Assembly (NCBI GenBank): GCA_009746045.1
Contig: RPFO01000079.1
Span: forward strand, 2,912,828 to 2,976,827
DNA length: 64,000 bases
Origin: Mesostigma viride
Lineage: Eukaryota > Streptophyta > Mesostigmatophyceae > Mesostigmatales > Mesostigmataceae
Direction: 5' to 3'
Numbering within the stretch: position 1 is the stretch's first letter; every line of letters starts with the position of its first letter. The notes below the pieces were generated by a model that saw only the letters and a program-made list of their open reading frames with translations, searched no databases and had not been told where the DNA came from. This document shows, piece after piece, positions 9,105 through 19,205 of this stretch. Both the position numbers and the translations under genes were made by a program.

Positions 9105-11481
9105 TGCCAATCGTTCCTGCCTTGTGGCCTTGGAGAGTAATCCCAGGCATGTTTACAGGTTGAGCTGGGCCAACGTCAAGGAACGCAAGCCACATGCAAT
9201 CTGGCCTGCAGACGGGCCTGGACCCCAGTGTTGGCTGGAGGGCCAGGTTGAGGACCAGGTAGTTGATGTGCCTGTCACTGACGTGGGAGGTGGCTATCCC
9301 TCTGATGATGATGAGGTGCAGGAGGCAACTGCATCACCTGTGGTGGAGCCAACGGGGGCTGGGCCTGCACCAGGGTCCAAGAGGCCACTCATGGCAGACA
9401 TTGTCCGGTCGCTCATGTTCAACAAGCACAAGGATCCCAAGGTATCTAAGTTGACTGAATGGGGTTCTTGCTGGGCTGCTACCCTAGAAGTGGATACTAA
9501 CTCAGAGGTGTCTATCATCAGGGTGGAGGATGCTCAGGGCCTGAAGGTGAATAAGGCTGGCTGCAGGGCAGTGAGTGACTTTACGGGCACTGTAACAATG
9601 AAGATCCTAGGGGAAGTGACTGTGCCTATCCTGGGTGTCCCCACTGCGTTCTGTGTGGTGGAAGGGTACCAGGGGCCTGCCATTTTGGGCCAGAATTTCT
9701 TGTGCATGCCAGGAGTGACTCTGTCAGCAGATGAGCTTGCACTAGAAGGTCACGGCAGTTTGCCCCTCCAGAGATATCACTACTCCAAGGGTCTAGCTGT
9801 GGCAGTCAAGGCTGTGAAGGGGCAGCAGAGTGTGGGGCCTGAAGGCAAGGAGCCCATTGCTGAGGACTTGTTGATCATCCCAACCACCCTAGATCCACGG
9901 GACTTGGGGGTGCACAAGTACCAGATTGCTGGTCACAGTCCTATTTCCTGGCACCAGTTGGTAGAGTTGATGCAAAGCCCCAAGATGGCTAAGGCATGGA
10001 TTCTAGGGTTTGTCTCCAGTGGGCATGACTGGATAGTGTCTAACTGTGCTGAGCCTGTGGATGAGTTGCCCAGGGAGCATCAGTTGCTAAGGCTCTTGTT
10101 TGTGCTCAAGCTGAAGGAGATAGACGGGGTGCAGGTGCCACATGTGAGGCCAGTTGTGACTGAGTACCATGGCACGGGGGAGCTGACAGATGAGGAGTTG
10201 TATACGCCTGGGATGCTGCATGATACCTGGAGGATTGTTCTGTGTATATATCTGTCTTTCCTGGTCAAGGGCATTGCGTGCTGATTGATTTCAAGAGGGC
10301 TTTTCTCAAGGGTGATGTGGAGCAGGCCAAGGAGACGTGGCGTGATATCCCTCCCTTCTTTGTAACAGTGCCCAAGGTGTGGAGAGCAGAGATCAAATCA
10401 AAATATCTCAGAATACTCAAGGGTTTGGAGGGTCTCAGGTCCAGCCCTATCATCTGGAGAAAGAGCCTGGAAAAGTTTCTGAAAACTCACTGTGGCTTTA
10501 CTGTGTCTCCAGTTGATCCTTGCTTGTTCCAGAGTACTCATGAAGGGTTGCCTGTGTTTGCATCTCTGCATGGAGATGACCTGCACCTTTTAGGGCCTCC
10601 TGAGTGGGTGGATTCAGTACTGTCCAAGATCCAGAAGAGGTTTGAGTTAGGAAAGGTCCAGCACATGAAGCAGGATGAGCCCATGGTGTTTTGTGGAATG
10701 CAGGCCACGCTGATCAAGAGGGCAGGTACTTGGTTTATCAAGATGGAGGGTGGCAACAACTATCCTCAGCAGATCATTGATGCCCTCCAGCAGCCCATTA
10801 CCCAGGCCAGGTGTGCCACAATCAGGGGAATGTTGGCTTGGCTAGCTAGCATTTGTGCCCCAGATTTGTTGGTGCTGAGTAGGCTCACAGATGCTCAGCT
10901 GGTTGAGGTAGGGGCAGAGCAGGTGGTTGAGTCTGTCAGGAGCTCACCTCCACTCATACTGGCAGCTGTGGACTTGTACAAACCACTCAACATGGTGCTT
11001 TTTGTGGACAGTTCCATGGACAGCAGGAAGGTGACGGATGTCAGGGGTAGGGCAGCAGCACTCATTACACTACAACAGGAGCACACTTCTCTGGTCAGCT
11101 GGTACAGTAGGTTACAGAAGTTACAGGGTGACGCCCAGCAGTGACATTGCTGAGTGCAGGGCAATATGTGAGGGGCTACACACTGCTCTTTACCTCAGGG
11201 AGTTATTCTACCAGCTCTGTCAGGTAGCTTCCTGTAGCTTGCAGCTGCACACACTGGTCAAGACAGACAGCATGGGCATGGTGCAGTTTGTGCACAGACA
11301 GCTCGCCAGGAGCAGGGATCTGGATTATTTGTTGCTGAAGGAGATGTCTTACCTTGCTCATCTTGAACATGTGCCTGGTGTTGACAACCCAGCAGACGCC
11401 CTCACCAAGCTGGAGAGCAAGGCTGAGCTACAATACCCTGTGCTCAAAGGGCTCATGGACCCCTTTTCTGGTGGGACTTGA
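9105..11481 (+). pseudogene. Pol C-terminal part: protease, RT, RNase H (element 1, frameshifted)
   Basis: The frame of 114-1265 resumes at 9105. It first completes the integrase C-terminal domain, then shows the retropepsin-like segment (LEVDTNSEVSII near 9490, AILGQNFL near 9690), then RT. A frameshift near 10280 separates the palm N-terminus from VLIDFKRAF; the second piece carries HGDD (near 10575). A second frameshift near 11120 precedes the RNase H end with SSDIAECRA and ADALTK, stopping at 11481. Similarity to element 2 is clear along the whole length. Confidence 0.88.
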
Positions 11482-12451
11482 AGTCCAGCCTTTGCCAGTT
11501 GGTGGCTGACCAGTGCTGTTGTCCCCAGGGGGGAGGGCAACAGGTAGCCTACCTGTCACCAAGCAGGTAGAAGGCTCAACAGGAGCAAGCTCTTCCTGTA
11601 AAGGATTAGCACAATGGGATGCCTTTGGCCTCGGGCAGTTAGGCCATGACAGGGCAGGCCATGTTGAGAGTTCTTCCAGGTTGTTTGTATATATCTCTCT
11701 TGTTTAGTTTTCTTTAGCTGTGAATAAGTGACAACCTTGGATATTATGGTGCTGTAACCTGACAGTTGGGCCTTGCTGGTGCAGGCTGGTCCACTGGGAA
11801 CACTCAACATTGGTTTTGGTGGATATTCTATAATAAAACATAATCATGTTGTATGCCAATCTCTCTTGTTGTCTGTCATGTGACCAGGTTAAGTTTAACC
11901 TGGGGTTCTGGGGTAGGGTTCGATTCCCTAGTTGAGCCACAGCCTGGTATGTATGACTCCTGGGCTTTAACACCCAGTGATGACATGGGCTCCCCATCAA
12001 GCAGTGGCACAGTGGTGTTGAAGTGGCTTCCATTGGTGAACATTTGGATGGATGATGCCTGGAACGCTCGGGGCGGGCGCCATGAAACGGGCGCCAGTGA
12101 TAACTGGGAAGACCAGGAACTCACTGTAATACGTTTCCTGTAGTCAGGGCCTCTCATTCAGATATCCAGGATATGTTGCCTAAGGAATATTCAATATCCT
12201 CCTTTAAGCCCAAGCCAATGTACAGTTGCAAAAGAAAGGGTTGGGGATGACCTGCAGGTCAAGTTAATGATCAGATGGCAGGGTTGAACCATAGATCCCT
12301 AAAAGAGGATACCATTTGGGTTAAGGTGGCAAAAGGGGTGCTCATGAGGCTTATTATAAGTCCAGGGTAACCAGGTGTCCATTTCACAAGGCAGCAAGGA
12401 ATGGGTTGGTCATGGTGTGAAGCTTGCAGCTCCAAAACAAGAAAGGGTTGG
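11482..12451 (+). other. 3' noncoding region and polypurine tract of element 1
   Basis: About 970 bp without a convincing gene. It contains GGGTTCGATTCCCT (11916-11929), a doubled GGGCGCC unit (12073-12097), GTAATACG (12126-12133) and a purine tract GAAAGGGTTGG next to the LTR. The same features occur in element 2. Confidence 0.6.
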
Positions 12452-13072
12452 AGTTAGCATATTGGTGATGCAATATGCTAAGCATATCATACTTGAAGTG
12501 GCTTTTCCAACGCCGTGCTAGACGCCTCATTTGGACAAGGAACTTGAGAGTTATCAAGTCCCGAAGTAATGCCGCCGGACGCTACAGCAGTACCAGGACT
12601 AAGGACACGTGAGGGACAGGGCACGTGGCAGTGTTGGGTGAACCATCACACGTTACGTGTCACAGGACCGACTGTCACTAGGAGGTACTGTGGTCAATAT
12701 TGGTTGATGGTACCAAGAATGTCACAGGACTTCAGGACTGGCAGTCCTGCAGGCCTGGGATGGACGGGTACTTGTCATGACGGATAAATCCAGAGCGTTA
12801 CTGTCATTCATGGAAGGACAGACGTCCTGGATTGATGCAACCAAGGAAATTGACAGTGGCGGACCTGCCAAGGCGTGCAAGGCCTGGCAGCAATGGTGAG
12901 ACCTAGAAAGGCTCGGACACAGCAGTGGCCAAGCGTCTTTTCCCAACACCGTCCGTGGGTGCTGCCGCCTCAGGCTAGTGACCACAGGGTAGTGAGGCAA
13001 CTGTGGTAAAGGTTAAAAGCCGCTGGTTGAAACCATGGCTCCATTCATCACATCTTGGGAAGACCAGAAACT
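12452..13072 (+). repeat. 3' LTR of element 1 (boundaries approximate)
   Basis: Begins AGTTAGCA right after the purine tract and ends near GAAACT at 13072, about 621 bp, close to the 617 bp of element 2. A block around 12506-12545 (TTTCCAACGCC, GACGCCTCATTTGG, AAGGAAC) matches the same part of the element 2 LTR, and AACCATGGC near the end matches as well. The left LTR is outside the window, so the right end is less certain. Confidence 0.65.
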
Positions 13073-13795
13073 CACTGATCCGCGTTCATCTAAATCATGC
13101 AGGTGGCGCGTGACATTGTGCTGGCGTAGCAGATGTTGAAGCCGGGTCTTGATGCTGCACGTGTGGGCGACAGAGCCGTTAGGGAGTTCAATTCGCGTGA
13201 CATGGTGCGTTGGGAGCTCCTTTTCCACCTTCCTGACCACAGGGAGCGTGAGCCGGTCGGCATCTTCCGATCGGTACTTGGGGTCTTGTCTCATGGCAGT
13301 TCTGCACAGCACGCCTTCGTCAGTCCGAGAATCGATTCGCTTATGGTATGCAAACTCCAGAAACTCCGAGTGCGACCGAAAGATCCCGTACCCAGTCTCA
13401 TTTCCCTGGCCGTCTGTTGGGGCCGAAGGCACTGAGCATGGATCAGGAGCTGCCACCGTCATGCGCCCGTCTATTTTCCCCCCTGGACAATGGCTAAGTC
13501 TCCGTTGCACGGCGGGCTCCTCAACGGAGTCAGCACTATTCCCGCCGTCGCCTCCATCCCCTGATTCAGTTGCATCCACTTCATCTGACCCAGCGTCGCG
13601 CGACAGAGCCCTCCCAGCGTCAACATCATCACCAAGTGCAGCGTTATCCACCAACTCGTCCTCAACGTCCTCATCGCAGTTGTTGATGCCAATGACGGTG
13701 TGAGCCACGGCGATGTCTTGACGCCTTTTTTTCTTGCTGAAGAGATACCGGTGCGGCATTTGTAATCGCTTTCTTCGACGGGAATAATTAGGCAC
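13073..13795 (-). pseudogene. Unclassified ORF truncated by the element 1 insertion
   Basis: A minus-strand frame of about 241 codons runs from an ATG at 13795 to the boundary of the element 1 LTR; the last codons down to 13013 lie inside the LTR. The N-terminus is very basic (arginine and lysine clusters, nuclear-localisation-like), followed by an acidic Asp/Glu/Ser-rich stretch and a charged C-terminal part with His and Arg. I do not recognise the family. A host nuclear protein or a DNA-transposon ORF are both possible. Confidence 0.4.
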
Positions 13796-14117
13796 CCTGA
13801 AACCGTCCCGGTGGAGGGTCGTCCGTGCCTTTCATCATAAGGCTCAAAGACACCGACGACCAGCCATGCAGCTAAAGCCACTGTTTGAGTTCCTGTGCCG
13901 AGGGTCCTCCACTCCCTTGAGTATCCTAGTATCCAGCGTGTAGTTCTTCTTGCCTGCGTTAATTGGGCAATGAACGGTAATTCAACAAGGCGAACCCTTC
14001 ACATTAATTCCATGCATTCGGCCTGGCCAAGTTTTGCGCTGTGCCGCCGCCACTTCACGAACCACGGTAATGACGTTTATATAATATAAGCCCTAACCTA
14101 CTGTGATATAATGAAGT
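13796..14117. other. No gene recognised
   Basis: Short ORFs only; nothing with recognisable composition or motif. It lies between the truncated ORF and the palindromic tract. Confidence 0.5.
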
Positions 14118-14169
14118 TGGTGTCACGTGAGCACAGGACCTTCAATTGCTATTCTCCAAGTGGCAGGGA

Positions 14170-14510
14170 TTATTAGGACTATCTACTCCACACTAAGCTA
14201 TGTACTCGAGTCATGACGCGGTGAGACACGCCCGTATTACATAGGAAGCAGTGACTATGTACTCCGGACTATGTACTCCAAGAGTACATAGTCCGGAGTG
14301 ACTATGTACTCCAAGAGTACATAGTCCGGAGTACATATGATCCGGGATTTCCGAATAGGGGACTGCCGACGCGGTGAGACACGCCCGTATTACATAGGAA
14401 GGAGTGACTATTTACTCCACACTATGTACTCCAAGAGTACATAGGGTGGCACACTATGTACTCCAAGAGTACATAGTGTCTCCAATGCAGCAGCACTCCG
14501 CTATGTACTC
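14170..14510. repeat. Palindromic repeat tract (CTATGTACTC / GAGTACATAG)
   Basis: CTATGTACTC followed within a few bases by its complement GAGTACATAG occurs repeatedly, several times as ACTATGTACTCC-AAGA-GTACATAGT, so perfect hairpins can form. A larger direct repeat starting GCGGTGAGACACGCCCG (14218 and 14371) spaces the hairpins. The tract ends about 190 bp before the start codon of the 14700-16267 gene, so it lies in its promoter region. Confidence 0.75.
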
Positions 14511-14699
14511 GACTCATGACGACTGCCCGAAGCAGCTCCTCTGCGAGTGAGCCACGTGGACCGGGGCCGACGCGTCGCCTTGATTTTTGAATTTCCGAAC
14601 GCGCCTGCGTTACATTTTGCACGAGCGCACGCTTGAAAGCCTCACCAGTGCCCAGAACGCAGCACCAGTGCAGAACGCAACAAAGCAGCGGAAGTGAAT

Positions 14700-16267
14700 A
14701 TGGGAAAGCGCCGGAGTGACATGGCGGCCGCAAAGGGTGCAGCCACAACAAAGGGCATGGTTTCGGCACGCGATGCCACAGCGAGAAAGAAGGCCAGGCG
14801 GGCCGACGTGGAAAAGGACGACCACTGGGGGAAGCAGGAGGCGGAGAACCTGGAGTCGGAGGAGGACTTACAAACCTCCTCCGACGAGGACGACCAGGAC
14901 GACGACTATGACGACGATGAGTTGGACACCACGCCTCAGAAGGGTAGGCAGGACAAGGGCTCGGGCAGCAAGGGGAAGACTAGGAAAGCTGAGGCAGGCA
15001 GCGGGGGCGCTACTCGTAGCAGGCTGGACCCTAGCGGGACAGCCGCGGACGTCCGCCAACTCAAGAGCGACATGGAGAAACAGAAAGAAATGACCTCCAA
15101 GATGTATGAGATGCTTCAACAGTTACTGGACCAGGGTCGGCAGCCCCGGTCGCAGGAGGCCACGCCCACGCAGCCGACCCGGCTTTCCAGTGCCTCAGGT
15201 CCTGAGGGGAGCCCGGCGAGCGACGCTCGCGGCTCCATCGACGCTGGCTTCGTTCCAGTCTTCGAATGGGTAAACCCCTCTGCTGTATTAGGGGAACCCT
15301 TTAAAGTGCATCATGCGATTTTTCTACGCGTCGTTTGCATTCCGTATGGTTCTCCTTGGAGTTGTTTGGGGTGATTATGATCTACGAAATGCAAATGCAA
15401 TCAACAGTACTTGTCACGTGTGTCGTTGCAATTCTGGTTGTGTGTTTTGTTTGGGTCTCGCAGTGGAAAAAGAAGGAGATCCAGGCTGTGTTTGACGACA
15501 TGGATGGCCACTTTCTCACCCCTGAGGCCATGGACCAGGAGGATGACGGGGGGCTGTGGAAGAAGTATGTTGCCATCGTGGCGGACGTGGCCATCCAGAA
15601 CAAGTACATGCCAGCGGGCAGGAGGGAGGCCGCCGCCAAGCACGCAGCATCGGCGATGCGATGCCACCTGACATCGGGGAGGTCCAATGCCAAGAAGCAG
15701 ATTCGAAAGATGACGCTAGACAACAAGAAGTACGTTGAGGCGGCGGCAGCGCCAGCCGGCGACATCCGCTCCAAGGGGCGTAAACGCCTGGTGTATGACG
15801 TAAGTGTATGACTTATGGGGTCACTTTAATGCTCAACTAGGTTTAATGGGTGGTGGCCTGTCGAGGAACGTGTGGTCTAAAAACGATATGGTAAAGCCTT
15901 GCTGTTCTTCCTTGTGTCCTTTGCAACATCATGCATTATATATCCATGATGTCGTATGCATTACATTCTACACTTGCTCACTGTCATGTATGTGTGTACG
16001 CTTGCAATTGGACTTGCTCGTGGTGTCAATGCGCAGTTCCTCCTTCGCAAGTTCAAGCACTGGAACGTGGACACGATGAAGCAGCGAAAGGTCCTGATTG
16101 ACCATGTCGGCCTTGTGGTAGACTCCGTGTGGGAAGCTGAGGCTGACATGAGGGCCAAATCAGCTAGCGCCCTCGTGGCGAGGAAGTTTCTGACCACCGC
16201 TGACGCAGCCAAGTTCGATGCAGACCTGGACGACCTCATTGAGGAGGAAGCACTGGACGAGTGCTGA
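14700..16267 (+). CDS. Three-exon gene of unknown function, acidic and Lys-rich product
   Basis: Exons 14700-15269, 15464-15799 and 16037-16267, each junction GT...AG and each exon a whole number of codons, give 378 residues ending at TGA. The N-terminal 60 residues are basic (RKKARR type), then come about 40 residues almost entirely Asp and Glu with Ser, then a Gly/Ser/Lys linker, a short predicted coiled coil (MEKQKEMTSKMYEMLQQLL) and a Pro/Ser/Thr region. Exon 2 has a charged helical domain with an Ala-rich, basic second half, and exon 3 a helical region with a very acidic C-terminus. No enzyme motif is visible. It may be a nuclear protein, or belong to a DNA transposon given the flanking palindromic arrays. 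Confidence 0.55.
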
Positions 16268-16629
16268 TAAATGGCATTAGCGGAAGACAATAATGACTAT
16301 CCACAACTTGTGCACGGTATACAATGGCATCAGGCCATGCCTTGGCTGGACCCCAAGTCCAGGCTTACCACCAGCTGGTAATGTTACGCTAGGTGGAACC
16401 TTGTATTATGGCAGGACCTTGAAGACATTGATGATGATACTGCCTTTGAATACTCTGTGTTTTTCTGATGTGAGCCAATGATGCTATGTGTTTTATCATG
16501 GTGGGCCGCACCTTGTCTTTTACACTTACACTTATGGTTCTCTGAATAAATTATTTTAATATCATATGTATGTGCATAATAAATTGTTAGAGACTGTCTA
16601 CATCAAATCCTGCATTTTGAGATCCATAC

Positions 16630-17312
16630 CCAAGACGGTAACTAGTTATGGGTTTGGTTACTGGGCCATAACCATGGCAGTAACCAGGCCTGTTTACGGG
16701 GCAATAACTAGTAGTGGTTACTGGCCTGGTTACGGGCCAGTAACCAGGCCCGTAACCTGCCCCAGTACATAATACCGGACCAGTAACCATGGCAATAACC
16801 AGGACCGTTTACGGCGCCGTAACTAGTAATGGTTACTGGCCAGGTTACGGGCCCGTAACCAGGACAGTAGCCATGCCCGAGACTGGCCCGTAACCTATGC
16901 TGATGCCAAATACCGGACCCGTAACCATGCCAGTAACCATGCCCGTTTACGGGTCAGTTACTTGTACAGGTTACGGGCCAGTTACCGGTCCCGTAACCAG
17001 GCCAGTAACCCATCCCGGTTATCAGAACTGGTCCCGTAACCATGTCAGTTTACCGCCCGGTAACTTCTACTTGGGCCGTAACCATGCCCGTAACCCAGTA
17101 AGGTTACGGGCATGGTTACGGCTCCGGTAAAAGTTACCGCCCAGTAAACGTTCCGGTAACTATTACCGCCCGGTAACCATTACCGGCCGGTATTTAGTCT
17201 GTTGCATTCCGGGTTACCGGCCGGTAACCTGGCCGGTAACCTTAAACGTACATGGTTACCGGCCGGTAACCGCCCCGGTAACCTTAACCGGGGCGTTTAC
17301 GCCCCGTAAAAT
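16630..17312. repeat. GGTTAC / GTAACC inverted-motif array
   Basis: About 680 bp in which GGTTAC(N)GG and its complement CC(N)GTAACC alternate densely, with variants GTTTAC and GTAACT. Early units read GGTTACGGGCCAGTAACC, later ones GGTTACCGGCCGGTAACC, so the spacer evolves along the array. It lies between the 3' ends of two convergent genes (16267 and 17319). Confidence 0.8.
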
Positions 17313-17318
17313 TAACTC

Positions 17319-18612
17319 CTAGTGTCGATGTTGTTGGCCCAGTGACCGAGGTTGTTTACCAGCAGTGGGCATCTCTCTAAACCGCTGGAAGGCAGGGGTG
17401 ATCTGGGCCAGCTCCACGTCGCTCAATGTGTTCACCCTCCCCCCCAGCGGGCCTGTGATGTGCACATCACGAGCAGTGACACGGCGAGGCAGCCTAGGTG
17501 CAGCAGCACGCCGAGCACGTGCACGTGTGACAGGGCGAGCCTCCTCCTCCTCACTCCCGCTAGCGCTACCCTCATTGCCAAGCAAGTCAGCACGCCAGTT
17601 CATTGGTGCTGAGGCAGGAGGTGGGTTATTCAAAAGCCATTGCATGGCTGCATCGCGCGTGGCTTGTGGGATGGCTGGCACAGTGCAGTTGGCTGTGCTC
17701 CTGTCTAAGGCACGCGAGGCAGCCGCACGCTGGACAAAATTCCTTGAGCACCGCCTTCTACCGTGTTCCTCCCCCCCAACCCGTTGGCAGCAAGCTCGTT
17801 GAATTGATGATCCCTAGCCACATTCACACTCCCCATTGGGTTTACCACGACCCAGCTGAAGTGAACTGTCAACTTGGTGATGCCCTCGTGGGGAGATTGA
17901 GTCCAAACAAGCTTCATGGGAGGGGCCACAACACCTACACTGCCAGCTGAAAACAACACTGCTCCCTCCCATTTATTCTCCCCAGGCACAGCCTGCTTGA
18001 GGAGATCTTGAATGTCTCGAGGAAGCATCAATAGGCACACTTTACGCTTCTTTGGCGCTGCCTTGCTATGATATGCTCACATGGGTCTTATTGCACCCAC
18101 AGTTTGCCGGATCGTTAGCCTGTCCTTTTAGCTAGCCGCGCCCGATTGCAGCTGTGGCATGCCTTCGGCATGAAGGAGACTGGGGGTCTCTGCCCTTTCT
18201 CCTGTAGTGCACACACAGGGATTAAAAGCACTTCGGTGCTCCGTGACTCCCCAACGGGAGCACGAGTTTAATTAATTAATTAATTAATTAATTAATTAAT
18301 TGGCGCTGCCTGGTCATCCTCACGCTCGCGGCTCCAGTTTTCTATTAGGCGCCCGTAATTTGTAAACATGGTGCGCTCAATCGGCTCAGGAAAAGGAGAC
18401 ACGCTGAAACTGAACTTGTTGGCGAAAGGTGTGGGCTTCACTAAGCTGTAAATGCGGTAATTCTGGACGTGTGCGTACCACTCTCTTGTGTCGACTCCAG
18501 CCATGCAGCTCGCGTCTGTGCCGCAGGAATCACAGACGTAGTTGAGCGACGCGTGCAGGCGCTCATCGCACCTTGGGCACGAGAGTAGCGAGGGATGTGC
18601 TCTGGAAGCCAT
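17319..18612 (-). pseudogene. Zinc-ribbon ORF with PKKRKV signal, broken by a SINE and a frameshift
   Basis: The ORF starts at 18612. The first 100 residues hold two CxxC pairs (CPRC and CDSC), a zinc-ribbon pattern. At 18300 a SINE (18064-18299) interrupts the frame; leaving it and one duplication out, the frame continues directly through PKKRKV, a classic nuclear-localisation sequence, into a hydrophobic and then Arg-rich C-terminal half. A second break lies in a G-run near 17780. The end is at 17319, close to the GGTTAC array. About 350 residues in the original state. Family not recognised; the NLS supports a nuclear, possibly DNA-binding, role. Confidence 0.5.
18064..18299 (+). mobile_element. 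SINE-like element, TTAA-tail family (copy 1)
   Basis: A 236-bp insert with a 12-bp target duplication TTGGCGCTGCCT (18052-18063 and 18300-18311). The 3' end has a hairpin GTGCTCC...GGAGCAC and a (TTAA)n tail. Close relatives lie at about 52557-52763 and 53457-53687. A LINE on the minus strand near 63080-63140 has the same 3' hairpin and tail, so it is the likely source of the mobilising reverse transcriptase. Confidence 0.75.
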
Positions 18613-18619
18613 TTAATCT

Positions 18620-19205
18620 AAATATTTTGGTCAAAACTGTTTCGCCGAACGGGGTTCACCGTTGGATTAATTTAGTGGACTAAATATGCAACATTTATAA
18701 ATCAAATGCGCAAATACGGCCAAATATCATTTATATTTGTCCGACCTGTGTAAAACTATGCCACTGTTTGGTTTCTTCGAATTTGGTCGTTCCACTTTCT
18801 CAGGCCGTTTAATCCAACAGCGAAACAGTTTTGACCAAAATATTTAGATTAATCCAACGGCGAAACAGTTTTGACCAAAATATTTAGATTAATCCAACGG
18901 CGAAACATTTTTGACCAAAATATCTAAATTAATCCAACGGTGAAACCGGCTTTGAATATTTAAATTAATCTAAATGAATATTTAAATACTCGTGCCGCCA
19001 GGGCCTTTAACTTTAACATCTGAAGTTTCAGTCTGAACTGGCCGCGTCTGCGAAACGAATGGCATTTCGGCAAAAAATATTTGGATTAATCCAACGGCGA
19101 AACAGTTTTGACCAAAATATTTAGATTAATCCAACGGCGAAACATTTTTGACCAAAATATTTAGATTAATCCAACGGCGAAACATTTTTGACCAAAATAT
19201 TTAGA
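18620..19205. repeat. 40-bp satellite array, left part
   Basis: Units of about 40 bp contain TTAATCCAACGGCGAAAC and TTTTGACCAAAATATTTAGA. One unit at 18616-18672 is inverted relative to those from 18795 on, giving a fold-back. The array resumes at 21472-21560 after a 2.26-kb insertion. Confidence 0.85.

Larger units (their letters stand above)
1..13072 (+). mobile_element. Copia-type LTR retrotransposon, element 1 (5' truncated by window, interrupted)
   Basis: The window opens inside gag and runs to the end of a 3' LTR at about 13072. Coding parts are gag 3-113, pol 114-1265 and pol 9105-11481; between them lies a complete related element in the opposite orientation (1271-9099). Removing that insertion and one GAAGA copy restores the integrase frame. 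Pol then carries two frameshifts, near 10280 and near 11120, so this copy is dead. About 970 bp of 3' noncoding DNA follow, then a purine-rich tract and an LTR that starts AGTTAGCA at 12452. The 5' LTR lies outside the window. It is clearly the same lineage as element 2, because domain order and motifs match throughout. Confidence 0.85.
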
